DNA of 64,000 bases, from positions 62,001 through 126,000 of the forward strand of contig FNPA01000002.1 of assembly GCA_900107185.1 (NCBI GenBank). Reading direction: 5' to 3'. The stretch is from Ruminococcaceae bacterium YAD3003. Its GTDB lineage: Bacteria; Bacillota; Clostridia; Saccharofermentanales; Saccharofermentanaceae. The position numbers and the translations under genes were made by a program. Below are positions 35,537-43,141 of the stretch, in pieces. Position 1 is the first letter of the stretch; each line of letters opens with the position of its first letter. The notes beneath the pieces are model-generated. The model saw only the letters and a program-made list of their open reading frames with translations. It ran no database searches and was not told where the DNA came from.

Positions 35537-35577
35537 TTGACACCGTTAGCAAAGTGTATATAATGTGTATATACACT
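35537..35577 (+). promoter_or_regulatory. Promoter with YtrA-type operator
   Basis: TTGACA (35537-35542), 16-bp spacer, TATAAT (35559-35564). An inverted repeat AGTGTATA-N9-TATACACT (35553-35577) overlaps the -10; written as AGTGTA-N13-TACACT it equals the operator form described for the GntR-family repressor YtrA of Bacillus subtilis. It precedes a YtrA-type gene, so autorepression is inferred. Confidence 0.88.
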
Positions 35578-35658
35578 AATTAGTTTATGCGGTGAAGACT
35601 CTGAATGCGCGCGGAATGTCTGATCCGCTGCAACAAGCGAAGTTGCAAAGAGGTAAGA

Positions 35659-36042
35659 ATGGATATCATCATCAGCAATACTTCCGGTGTGCCCATCTAT
35701 GAGCAGATCGAGGAGCAGATCAAGAGTCAGATCATGACAGGCTCTTTGGTGGCAGGCGAAGCCTTGCCGTCTATGAGAGTCCTGGCAAAAGAACTTAAGA
35801 TCAGCATCATCACCACCAAGAGAGCCTATGAGGATCTCGAGCGTGACGGTTTTATTGAATCTGTAACCGGTAAGGGCAGTTTTGTTAAAGCCGTTAACAG
35901 TGACATCGTCAAAGAGAACATGATGTTTGAGATCCAGGAACTCCTGGATAAGGCCTGTGATAAAGCTGTTATCGGCAAGATTACACGTGATGAGCTCAAG
36001 GAGATGATCGACCTGCTGTACGATGAGAAGCAAGCGGATTAA
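35659..36042 (+). CDS. GntR-family regulator, YtrA subfamily
   Basis: 127 residues. N-terminal winged helix (PIYEQIEEQIKSQIMTGSLVAGEALPSMRVLAKELKIS, TTKRAYEDLERDGFIESVTGKGSFV) and a short C-terminal helical tail, the size of YtrA rather than full GntR proteins. YtrA regulators repress adjacent ABC transporter operons linked to cell-envelope antibiotics. The start is the ATG after AAAGAGG; the upstream frame is not used. The ATPase gene follows after 12 bp, and the promoter holds a YtrA-type palindrome. Confidence 0.93.
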   Translation: MDIIISNTSGVPIYEQIEEQIKSQIMTGSLVAGEALPSMRVLAKELKISIITTKRAYEDLERDGFIESVTGKGSFVKAVNSDIVKENMMFEIQELLDKACDKAVIGKITRDELKEMIDLLYDEKQAD

Positions 36043-36054
36043 TTAGAGGTTTAT

Positions 36055-36924
36055 ATGGATATATATACGAATGTTATTGAGCTTAATAACGTCGTAAAGG
36101 ATTATGGTGATTTTAAGCTCGACAATATAAGTTTTACTGTTCCCAGAGGTTCTGTCTGCGGTTTTATCGGGCAGAACGGGGCAGGTAAGACGACTACGAT
36201 CAGGCTCATGCTTGATGTCATAAAGGCGGACAGCGGTGAGATAAAACTTTTCGGAGAAGATGTTAAAGATAATGCACCTAGACTCAGAGAAGATATCGGT
36301 GTCGTTTATGACGAGATGGGCTTTCATGAATTCATGTCCGGCAAAGACATTAACATTATGATGAAGCACATTTATAAGAACTGGGATGAGGAAGTCTTTT
36401 TCGATTATCTTAAGAAGTTTTCGCTGCCATCGAAAAAGAAGTGTGGGGATTTCTCCCGTGGCATGAGGATGAAACTTCAGATTGCAGTTGCCCTGTCACA
36501 TAATGCCAAACTGCTCGTTATGGATGAACCAACAGCCGGCCTCGATCCCATTGTAAGGAATGAGATCCTCGATATCTTCCGTGAGTTTGTTCTTGAAGAA
36601 GATCACTCGATATTTATTTCCTCGCATATTACCGGTGATCTCGAAAAGATTGCGGATGAAGTAGTCTTTATTGACGGCGGAAAATTATTCCTGCAAGGAA
36701 ATAAAGACGAGATACTGGAAAGACACGGCATTCTAAAGTGCAGAAAAGATGAGATCGGCAGTATAAGCAAGTCATTGATCGTCGGAGTGCAGGAGGGAGC
36801 ATTTGGTGTTGATGTATTGATCAACGACATGAAGGCTGCCGCCAGGCTTTATCCGGAACTTGTGATCGACCGAACAAGTCTTGAGGAGATAATGCTCTTC
36901 TATGTTGCTTCTGCGAGGAGGTAA
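36055..36924 (+). CDS. ABC-2 type transporter ATPase
   Basis: 289 residues. Walker A GQNGAGKTT, signature FSRGMRMKLQIAVAL (a variant of LSGGQ), Walker B LLVMDEPTAGLDP and switch His in SSHITGDLEK. The C-terminal about 70 residues are the extra domain of drug/bacitracin-type ATPases. It powers the two downstream membrane proteins. Part of the GntR operon; the start is 12 bp after the regulator. Confidence 0.94.
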   Translation: MDIYTNVIELNNVVKDYGDFKLDNISFTVPRGSVCGFIGQNGAGKTTTIRLMLDVIKADSGEIKLFGEDVKDNAPRLREDIGVVYDEMGFHEFMSGKDINIMMKHIYKNWDEEVFFDYLKKFSLPSKKKCGDFSRGMRMKLQIAVALSHNAKLLVMDEPTAGLDPIVRNEILDIFREFVLEEDHSIFISSHITGDLEKIADEVVFIDGGKLFLQGNKDEILERHGILKCRKDEIGSISKSLIVGVQEGAFGVDVLINDMKAAARLYPELVIDRTSLEEIMLFYVASARR

Positions 36925-36930
36925 CTTGTT

Positions 36931-37692
36931 ATGAAAGGCTTGATCATAAAAGATCTCATGTGTCTTCGTAAGATGCGTGCTACATTCATTTTCGTGACAG
37001 TGTCATCATTTGTTATTACTGTTATGGCATTGATATCTGCGCGTTGCGGCAACATTGCACTTGCCGAGCAGGAGTATCTTACCGGTGGAAGTGATATGCC
37101 AATATCGCCGGCATACATACTCTGGTATGCGGTAGCGGTAATGGTTCTCCTTCCGCTGGCTTCGATCGGAGATTCACTGATATTGGCTTTTGAAGCTGAT
37201 AAGAATTCGGGTTTTGCTCCTGTAGCAGGTGCGCTTCCGTTATCTGTTAAGCAACGCATTACCGCAAGATTCATAACGTTGTTCCTGACATGCGGAACAG
37301 GCACTTTTATAAGTCTCGCACTGTCGTTTATTTTATCTCTGTTCACTGACATCATGACCTTCGGTGATTTCGCCGGGCTTGTACTGTCGGCGGCCTCGCT
37401 GATCCTGATTTTCTCTGCTTTGGAGATGATACTGATCTTTTTACTTAAGATGAAAAATACCGATTATGTAAGGATAATCTCACTCCTTATCATGTCGGCC
37501 GTTTTTATCGTTAGCATTTTAGGCAGGATAATCGATGCTATACGAGCTGTGAAGCCTACGGAACTTATCACAGACGGGCTGCTCTTCCTTGAGAACAGAT
37601 GGTTCATATTAGCAGCTGCGGCAGCAGTATGTCTTCTTGTCTCTTACTTTGTATCGACCGGTATTGCAGAGAGAAAGAGGGGTGAGATCTGA
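36931..37692 (+). CDS. ABC-2 type permease subunit
   Basis: 253 residues with six hydrophobic helices (for example 20-40, 68-85, 110-135, 145-168, 178-198, 222-243). No conserved enzyme motif; the opening MKGLIIKDLMCLRKMR and the overall pattern are those of ABC-2 family membrane proteins in YtrA-type operons. GAGGAGG site 10 bp upstream of the ATG. Its stop overlaps the start of the next gene. Confidence 0.85.
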   Translation: MKGLIIKDLMCLRKMRATFIFVTVSSFVITVMALISARCGNIALAEQEYLTGGSDMPISPAYILWYAVAVMVLLPLASIGDSLILAFEADKNSGFAPVAGALPLSVKQRITARFITLFLTCGTGTFISLALSFILSLFTDIMTFGDFAGLVLSAASLILIFSALEMILIFLLKMKNTDYVRIISLLIMSAVFIVSILGRIIDAIRAVKPTELITDGLLFLENRWFILAAAAAVCLLVSYFVSTGIAERKRGEI

Positions 37693-38471
37693 TGGGCGGA
37701 TTAATGTATAAAGACTTTGTTGCAATAAAAGGAAAAAGGATCTGTATCATCCTTCTGTCAGTTATTGCGCTTCTCTGCATCATGCGTGTGATCTTTCCGG
37801 GCAGTATGGCTGAAGGGATGGATTTCGTTTTGAAAGACGATGCCGGCACCGAAATAAACGGACTGGATATTATGTTTGTTACGGCTTATTACAGTATAGT
37901 TCTCACAATGGTGTGTTTCATCGATATATGGTGTGCAAGATTATCTGAAGCTGATGCATCATCTGCAAGGATAAGGAACTATGTATCTTCGCTGCCCGTC
38001 TCGGCAAACAGTTATGTTGCTTCCAAATATGTTTTCATCACCATAGCCACATATGTTTTGATCTCTTTACTGAGCATTACAGGTATCGTTTTGGCAGCGT
38101 TTACGGAACCCGGACGGGGACTGGATCTGATCAGGATGTGCGAAGTGCTGATGCTCCCTGTAACATCGCTGCTTATATTAGTAGCTTCGGTAGAATTACC
38201 TTTATATATCCTGCTTGGAAGGGAGAAGGGTAATCTTACAAAGGTTGCAATTGCACTCTTGCTAGTGTTTGTTCTTATCGGCTTTATGCTCTTTGCGGAT
38301 ATAAGCTGGTTATCAGAAAAGACTGAGTTTCTTGTTAGATTCATTAACTGGTATATGAAGTATCAGACAGAGATTACACTGGCATCTTATCTGTCGACGG
38401 TCGTAGATCTCTTTATCTTCTATCTCTCTTACAGGATTACGGTTTTCTTTAAAGCACGTCAGGAGGCGTGA
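37692..38471 (+). CDS. ABC-2 type permease subunit
   Basis: 259 residues with six hydrophobic helices. The opening MGGLMYKDFVAIKGKRI resembles the preceding permease, so the two are diverged paralogs that probably pair as a heterodimer. Its ATG overlaps the previous stop by one base, indicating coupled translation. Confidence 0.85.
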   Translation: MGGLMYKDFVAIKGKRICIILLSVIALLCIMRVIFPGSMAEGMDFVLKDDAGTEINGLDIMFVTAYYSIVLTMVCFIDIWCARLSEADASSARIRNYVSSLPVSANSYVASKYVFITIATYVLISLLSITGIVLAAFTEPGRGLDLIRMCEVLMLPVTSLLILVASVELPLYILLGREKGNLTKVAIALLLVFVLIGFMLFADISWLSEKTEFLVRFINWYMKYQTEITLASYLSTVVDLFIFYLSYRITVFFKARQEA

Positions 38472-38472
38472 C

Positions 38473-39333
38473 ATGAATATCACAAAGAAAAGATTATTGA
38501 TCTATCTCGGACTGTCGTTCGGGATGGCATGGCTCATATTCTTAATTTTTATCTTCACGGGACATACATGGACAGGCAGCTCGCCTGAAATGTTATCTCT
38601 TGTAAGTCTTGGAATGCTCACTCCGGCCATTGCGCATGTAATAACACGCAAGATCACAAATGAAGGATTCCGTTTGACCGGTGAAAATTCCATGATGCTC
38701 GGTATCGACCTGAAGGGAAGAAAATGGGTGTTCTTCCTGTTGGCTGTAATTCTCCCGATTGTATATGCAACGCTGGGAGATGCCGTTATATGGCTGATGT
38801 GTCCGGAGGCTTTTGGCGAAGCTGAAGTCAGTTCATTTGTTGTGATCATATATCCGCTGCTTGCGATCGTTCAAGGTGTTGTGCTGTCTTTTGCCGCCTT
38901 AGGTGAGGAACTCGGCTGGAGAGGCTATATGATGCCCAAGCTCATTGAACTAATGGGTATGCCCAAAGCTATTATTGTTGGAGGAATTATCTGGGGCTTG
39001 TGGCATGCGCCTCTTACCTGTGTGGGACATGATTTTGGAATGGATTATCCGGGGTTTCCTTATGTGGGAATAATCCTGATGTGTATTATGTGTACTGCAT
39101 TAGGAACCGTACTTACTTATGTCACCATAAAGACCAATTCGATATGGCCGGCAGCCTTTATGCATGCTGTGAATAATTCTATGCCCAGTGTTTTGTTATT
39201 ATTCATGAAGCAGAATGTCGAGATTCCATTGTGGATACTTGCTCTTTCATATATCCCGTTGATAATATTAGCGATACTTTGTTTCCGGATGATGATTAAA
39301 GGGAAGAGCATTACAAAAGAGAATACGCATTGA
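38473..39333 (+). CDS. CPBP-family intramembrane metalloprotease
   Basis: 286 residues, about eight membrane helices. Conserved CPBP motifs: EELGWRGYMMPKL (Glu-Glu and Arg), WGLWHAP (His) and FMHAVNNS (His, Asn). The family includes the CAAX prenyl protease Rce1 and bacteriocin self-immunity proteins. Placed as the last gene of an ABC-2 operon, it is plausibly part of resistance to, or processing of, an envelope-active peptide; no precursor peptide gene was seen. It starts one base after the previous stop. Confidence 0.92.
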   Translation: MNITKKRLLIYLGLSFGMAWLIFLIFIFTGHTWTGSSPEMLSLVSLGMLTPAIAHVITRKITNEGFRLTGENSMMLGIDLKGRKWVFFLLAVILPIVYATLGDAVIWLMCPEAFGEAEVSSFVVIIYPLLAIVQGVVLSFAALGEELGWRGYMMPKLIELMGMPKAIIVGGIIWGLWHAPLTCVGHDFGMDYPGFPYVGIILMCIMCTALGTVLTYVTIKTNSIWPAAFMHAVNNSMPSVLLLFMKQNVEIPLWILALSYIPLIILAILCFRMMIKGKSITKENTH

Positions 39334-39380
39334 TCTGTTAGCATTTAATCGAACGAAATGTAATGGTTTTTCAAATAAAA

Positions 39381-39411
39381 AACGACTGGATTATTCCAGT
39401 CGTTTCTTTTT
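39381..39411. terminator. Bidirectional terminator of the CPBP operon and ssrA
   Basis: AACGACTGGA - TTAT - TCCAGTCGTT (39381-39390, 39395-39404). TCTTTTT follows on the plus strand; AATAAAA precedes, giving TTTTATT on the minus strand after the tmRNA. Confidence 0.92.
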
Positions 39412-39789
39412 GGTGGAGATGAGGAGAATCGAACTCCTGTCCGAAACCTCGTCCTCCGGGACAATCTCCGGGTGCAGTCAGTATTTGAATTATTCCAATT
39501 CCCGCGTCATCTGCTGACAGATTGCGGTTCCTGTAGCTTCATAAAGATTTAAGTCGCTATCCGGCGCAAAGCTTAACCGGTAGGACTGCCTGCTTAACCT
39601 CTCTCAGGCGAGGTCTTCGGTGTACATACACTCCCGCGAGAAGATAGGCGGGAGGACGGTAGCCTTAGGCTGCTACGAGCTCTGTGTTGTCTGCAATTAC
39701 TTGCAATTCCTCGTTTATTAAAGAGGCCAACGAGGATCCTCTACCCGCTTTCCCGACCTCAGAAGCCCCGTCGAAACCAGTGCATCCCC
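39411..39789 (-). ncRNA. ssrA: Transfer-messenger RNA
   Basis: On the minus strand the 5' end GGGGATG pairs with the 3' CATCTCC of the acceptor stem, which ends in an encoded ACCA. The 3' part carries a T-arm with GGTTCGAAT-like sequence (GAGTTCGATTCTC), and the 5' part has GGTTTCGACGGGG, both diagnostic. The tag frame reads ADNTELVAA then TAA (39694-39665), giving, with the charged Ala, the proteolysis tag AADNTELVAA. The molecule of about 379 nt is normal for single-piece tmRNA. It rescues stalled ribosomes together with SmpB, which is not encoded here. Confidence 0.97.
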
Positions 39790-39801
39790 AAATCAGAAAA
39801 C

Positions 39802-39839
39802 AATTGCTCCGGTCATGACAACATGTGACCGAAGCAATT
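39802..39839 (-). terminator. Hairpin between the zinc-ribbon gene and ssrA
   Basis: Arms AATTGCTCCGGTCA / TGACCGAAGCAATT with one wobble position, and GTTTTCTG next on the minus strand. Probable terminator of the 39877-40455 gene, just upstream of the tmRNA 5' end. Confidence 0.7.
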
Positions 39840-39876
39840 AAGCTTACGCGTGATTATACAGACTTGGTAATTAAAT

Positions 39877-40455
39877 TCAAGTCTCGTCTTCGAAATTCAG
39901 ATCCTTTGAAACGTCGTAGGGTTCAAAGCTCTTGCTGATAACATCCTGAGCTTCCTTGAATTCCTGTTCTTCAGCTTCAGCATCAGAAACGTATTCGCCG
40001 GGCTGCTCTTCTGTGCCTGTTGCATATGCGTTCTGGTAAGGATCAATGCCGTCGTATTTCTTATAAGGGTTATCCAATACCTCTAAGCCGCAATAGTAAC
40101 ATTTGGAAGTAAAGGGCTTGTTTTCCATTGACTGGAGTCCCTTACCGCAGTTGGGGCAGGTGGTTGTATTCTTATAATCAGTTCTCTTACCGAGAATAAC
40201 TGATTCGGTCAATGCCTTATCAAAATCTTCGTTTGTGAATCCCTTTTCTTTGAGCATGATCCACATAGCGTGAAGGAGATAAGACTGCTTTTCAACGAGC
40301 TTTTTTAAATCTTCAACCTCTTTAAGAGCCTGATAGTCGTTCTTGATTTCCTGATCGTTGTTGCCGCCATTCATTTTACGGATGAGTTCATCAGCCTCAT
40401 TTGTGCTCTTGAGCTTTGACATATCCCTGATGGACATAGGATCGAGTTCTTGCAT
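39877..40455 (-). CDS. Hypothetical protein with one zinc ribbon
   Basis: 192 residues. A helical, charged N-terminal part (about 25-95, coiled-coil-like: NDYQALKEVEDLKKLVEKQS) is followed by a zinc ribbon C-P-N-C...C-Y-Y-C (about 108-132) and a long acidic, probably disordered tail ending NFEDET. No membrane segment. No family recognised. The GGAGG site 8 bp before the ATG is clear. Located between ssrA and an amidase, all on the minus strand; a shared role is not evident. Confidence 0.8.
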   Translation of the reverse strand: MQELDPMSIRDMSKLKSTNEADELIRKMNGGNNDQEIKNDYQALKEVEDLKKLVEKQSYLLHAMWIMLKEKGFTNEDFDKALTESVILGKRTDYKNTTTCPNCGKGLQSMENKPFTSKCYYCGLEVLDNPYKKYDGIDPYQNAYATGTEEQPGEYVSDAEAEEQEFKEAQDVISKSFEPYDVSKDLNFEDET

Positions 40456-40535
40456 AGTTTTACCTCCTGTATGCTGAATTATATAGATACCCTAAATCTA
40501 CTATAACAAACTTTCATCGTTTTGGTTTTTGATAA

Positions 40536-41588
40536 TTAGCCTGCGAGAAAACTTGCAACGGCGGCTGCTGTTTTATAAGCTGTTCCTTCTGCTCCCAAAA
40601 GCGTCTCATCATAGTCGTTGGACAGATAACCGACTACCAGCTGATAGGATCTGATTGAATCAGCGCGGTTAAGACCGGTGTACATATTAGACTGGACTGC
40701 ACCAAGTGAAACAGAACCGATATTGTCTGCAACAGTCTGCGCTAATCTTGCGCCTTCAGATGCTGCGGAAGAAGCATAGTCTCCGGTAGATGGAACATAT
40801 ACTTTTACACCACGGTAATCGTCAGTAGGAGCTGCATCAGCGTGGATTCTAATAAAGTAATCCGCATCATTATCTAGAGCGATCTGAGCTCTGTCTGAGT
40901 TTGAGAGATCAACGTCATTAGTTTCTCTGGTAAGGATTACAGTTGCACCGCAGCCTTCCAGATATCCTTTCATTACGAGAGCGTACTCAAGTGTGAGTTC
41001 ATATTCTTTTACTCCGGTGCTCACTCCGGTTGCTCCGGGTGTAGCTTTTTCTTTTTCTGCAGGAGTTCCGGAACCTATCTCTTCGAGTTCGTGATTGTAA
41101 TTTTCCTGATGTCCCGGATCGATAACTATAACGAGTCCTGTGAGGTCAGGGTGATCGATCGGAACCGGAACGGGTGTGGGTGTAGCTGCTTCAGGAACTG
41201 GAGTAGGAGTGTCGGTAGGGAAGTGTCTTGGCTCAGGTCCTATAATTCCACTCTCATCAGTTTCAGACGCAAATGTCTCATCAGCAGGCATTCCGAACAT
41301 CTGATTGAACTTCTTATCCATTGCAGTCTTATTGAAAACATATACGAAATAAAACAGTCCAACAATAGCGAGAGCTGCCAATACACCGACCAGAATGCTC
41401 TGAACAGAAGAGGCTTTATCCTTGGGTTCTTTCGGAGGTTCGATATAGTATTTATCAACGAAGCCTTCGATGTATGCTTCTCTTTTGGATTCGGGCATAT
41501 CATGAAGACGCTTATAAAGAAACTTCCGCTTGTCCTTGGGAAGCTTATCTAATATTTCCTTAAATTTAGTAAGGTTATCTTCTGCCAT
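40536..41588 (-). CDS. Membrane-anchored N-acetylmuramoyl-L-alanine amidase-like protein
   Basis: 350 residues. A cytoplasmic N-terminus, one helix at about 60-80, a Pro/Thr-rich linker (TPTPVPEAATPTPVPVP) and an Amidase_3 domain outside the cell (VIVIDPGHQ, EYELTLEYALVMKGYL, VILTRETND, YFIRIHADA). Amidase_3 enzymes cut peptides from muramic acid in peptidoglycan. The Zn ligands appear present, but the usual second catalytic Glu (as in LVExGFLSN) aligns with Val in QLVVGYLSND, so activity may be reduced or absent. The start is the ATG at 41588 after GGAGGA; nine codons upstream belong to the leader. Confidence 0.87.
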   Translation of the reverse strand: MAEDNLTKFKEILDKLPKDKRKFLYKRLHDMPESKREAYIEGFVDKYYIEPPKEPKDKASSVQSILVGVLAALAIVGLFYFVYVFNKTAMDKKFNQMFGMPADETFASETDESGIIGPEPRHFPTDTPTPVPEAATPTPVPVPIDHPDLTGLVIVIDPGHQENYNHELEEIGSGTPAEKEKATPGATGVSTGVKEYELTLEYALVMKGYLEGCGATVILTRETNDVDLSNSDRAQIALDNDADYFIRIHADAAPTDDYRGVKVYVPSTGDYASSAASEGARLAQTVADNIGSVSLGAVQSNMYTGLNRADSIRSYQLVVGYLSNDYDETLLGAEGTAYKTAAAVASFLAG

Positions 41589-41698
41589 CTGATCCTCCGT
41601 TACTGATAATAACATTCTTTATCTTTAGGACAAAACGTTTGAGAAACCTTATTTTCGAGCCTCGAAAACAGAGTTTAGGAATTATTCAAAATTTAGTA

Positions 41699-41727
41699 TT
41701 GAACAATAAACAGTAGTGTGCTATAAA
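41699..41727 (+). promoter_or_regulatory. padR operon promoter
   Basis: TTGAAC (41699-41704), 17-bp spacer, TATAAA (41722-41727), about 76 bp before the padR start. Confidence 0.75.
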
Positions 41728-41803
41728 TGATAGTGACGATGGTGGCGTAGAGGAATGAGGGACGCCATCCGCTCGTCAAATCGGAATGAAAGGGGATTTG
41801 CCA

Positions 41804-42139
41804 ATGAACAGCCAAATCAAGAAGGGCATTCTCGACTTATGTGTGCTGGCCTTATTAGAAAAAGGTGACAGTTACGGCTACGACCTCGCAGGTAGCCTTG
41901 CACGCAAAGTTGAAGTAGCAGACGGTACTGTATATCCGATTCTGCGCAAGCTCGCTTCTGAAGGTGTGGTCTCGACATACCTGCAAGAATCACAGAACGG
42001 GCCGCCGCGCAAATACTACCATCTCACAGATGCGGGACGTAGGAAATTGGACAGCGAACGTGATGAGTGGATCAAGTTCTGCGGGGAAGTAAATGAAATA
42101 CTTGAGCGAGGAGAGACTGGAGGAAAAGCCGATGAATAA
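41804..42139 (+). CDS. PadR-family transcriptional regulator
   Basis: 111 residues. Winged helix with the PadR pattern GILDLCVLALLEKGDSYGYDLAGSL, GTVYPILRKLASEGVV and PPRKYYHLTDAGRRKL, then a C-terminal dimer helix. The ATG at 41804 follows AAAGGGGA; an ATG six codons upstream overlaps that site. Its last codons overlap the start of the HAAS gene by 8 bp. PadR-HAAS pairs are common in Bacillota, with the PadR protein repressing its own operon in response to envelope or phenolic stress. Confidence 0.93.
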   Translation: MNSQIKKGILDLCVLALLEKGDSYGYDLAGSLARKVEVADGTVYPILRKLASEGVVSTYLQESQNGPPRKYYHLTDAGRRKLDSERDEWIKFCGEVNEILERGETGGKADE

Positions 42140-42701
42140 GACTGAATATCTTAAGAGTCTCAGCAATGAATTGGGCCATATGCCTTATGGGGACGTTAAA
42201 GATATTATCCAATCCATTGAAGAGCATTTTGATGAAGGCCTTGGTGAAGGCAGAAGTGAAGAAGAGATTGCAGCCAGCCTTGGCGATCCTAAGGAATTGG
42301 CAGCAGAATTCAAAGATGGCGTTAAGTTCAATCAGATAATGAAAAAGCGCAAGAGACTTAAGGATTATGCCGGTCCTGACGGAAGAGGAAGAATCTTCGT
42401 GATCCTGTTCAATGCATTTGTAGGTATTGAGTGCTGGCTTCTCCTTTTGGCGGCGATCATTGCAGCATTCTGTTTCCTCGCAGCTGACTTAGCTTTTATC
42501 GGCCTTATAGTTGCAGGACTGATTACAGGCACATTGACAGAATTCATGGTTCCTTTCATTTTCCTTATTCTGACATTGGCTTGTGTTGCGGTTTTCCTTG
42601 TTGCATTACTGATACTCGGTATCAAGTACTATGCTAAAGGTCTGAAGTCGTACATCAGATGGAACAAGAATATTTGGAACTATGGCTTAGGGGAGGACTA
42701 A
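42132..42701 (+). CDS. HAAS (DUF1700) domain membrane protein
   Basis: 189 residues. The N-terminal HAAS domain (LKSLSNELGHMPYGDVKDIIQSIEEHFDEG, EEEIAASLGDPKELAAEF) of about 75 residues is followed by three to four hydrophobic helices. HAAS proteins form a signalling unit with PadR regulators, usually in operons with envelope proteins. The ATG at 42132 is inside the end of padR and has GGAGGAAA upstream. The next small gene starts 3 bp later. Confidence 0.9.
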   Translation: MNKTEYLKSLSNELGHMPYGDVKDIIQSIEEHFDEGLGEGRSEEEIAASLGDPKELAAEFKDGVKFNQIMKKRKRLKDYAGPDGRGRIFVILFNAFVGIECWLLLLAAIIAAFCFLAADLAFIGLIVAGLITGTLTEFMVPFIFLILTLACVAVFLVALLILGIKYYAKGLKSYIRWNKNIWNYGLGED

Positions 42702-42704
42702 ACA

Positions 42705-42887
42705 ATGGAAAAGAAAGATATCAAAACATTGATCACCGGAGCCATTGCTCTCTTCCTGGCTTGCTTTTTAGGTATTATCACATTGGTTCTGTTTGCAATT
42801 AAATTGGGCGGCAAGGCAATGGAATACGACTGGGAAGGTGCCTTTGGCCAGGTTACTGAACAGGTAGAAGATAGTTTGGGTACATAA
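42705..42887 (+). CDS. Small membrane protein of the PadR-HAAS operon
   Basis: 60 residues with one strong hydrophobic helix (about 8-32) and an acidic C-terminus. It follows the HAAS gene by 3 bp with a GGGGAGGA site, and a terminator lies 22 bp downstream, so it is the last gene of the operon. No family recognised; small single-pass proteins at this position are common in such operons. Confidence 0.75.
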   Translation: MEKKDIKTLITGAIALFLACFLGIITLVLFAIKLGGKAMEYDWEGAFGQVTEQVEDSLGT

Positions 42888-42909
42888 AATCGGGATAGGG
42901 ATAGATGAG

Positions 42910-42945
42910 GGGCTGTCTTGAAAATAAGACAGCCCTTACTATTTT
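42910..42945 (+). terminator. Intrinsic terminator
   Basis: GGGCTGTCTT - GAAAAT - AAGACAGCCC (42910-42919, 42926-42935), then TTACTATTTTT. Confidence 0.9.
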
Positions 42946-42985
42946 TACAGGTATAATAGCTACAGTTTTTTTATGGAGACAATAG

Positions 42986-43141
42986 ATGGATAACGACAAA
43001 GAAATCGAATCCAGGATCGACCAGGTTCTTCAGGCAGAAAAAGAGAACCAGATCCCCCGGATGACAAAGCGTGATTACATCATCGCAGCCGTAATTACGG
43101 TGATCGCTCTATTAGGAATAATCGGAGGATTTTTCTTATGA
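42986..43141 (+). CDS. 51-residue membrane peptide overlapping the permease-acyltransferase gene
   Basis: A short ORF with a GGAG site 9 bp upstream. An acidic/basic N-terminal half (MDNDKEIESRIDQVLQAEKE) is followed by a single hydrophobic helix (about 31-50: IIAAVITVIALLGIIGGFF). Its TGA overlaps the next ATG in the sequence ATGA, the hallmark of translational coupling. It is therefore probably made together with the large fusion protein and may be its membrane partner. No family recognised. Confidence 0.7.
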   Translation: MDNDKEIESRIDQVLQAEKENQIPRMTKRDYIIAAVITVIALLGIIGGFFL

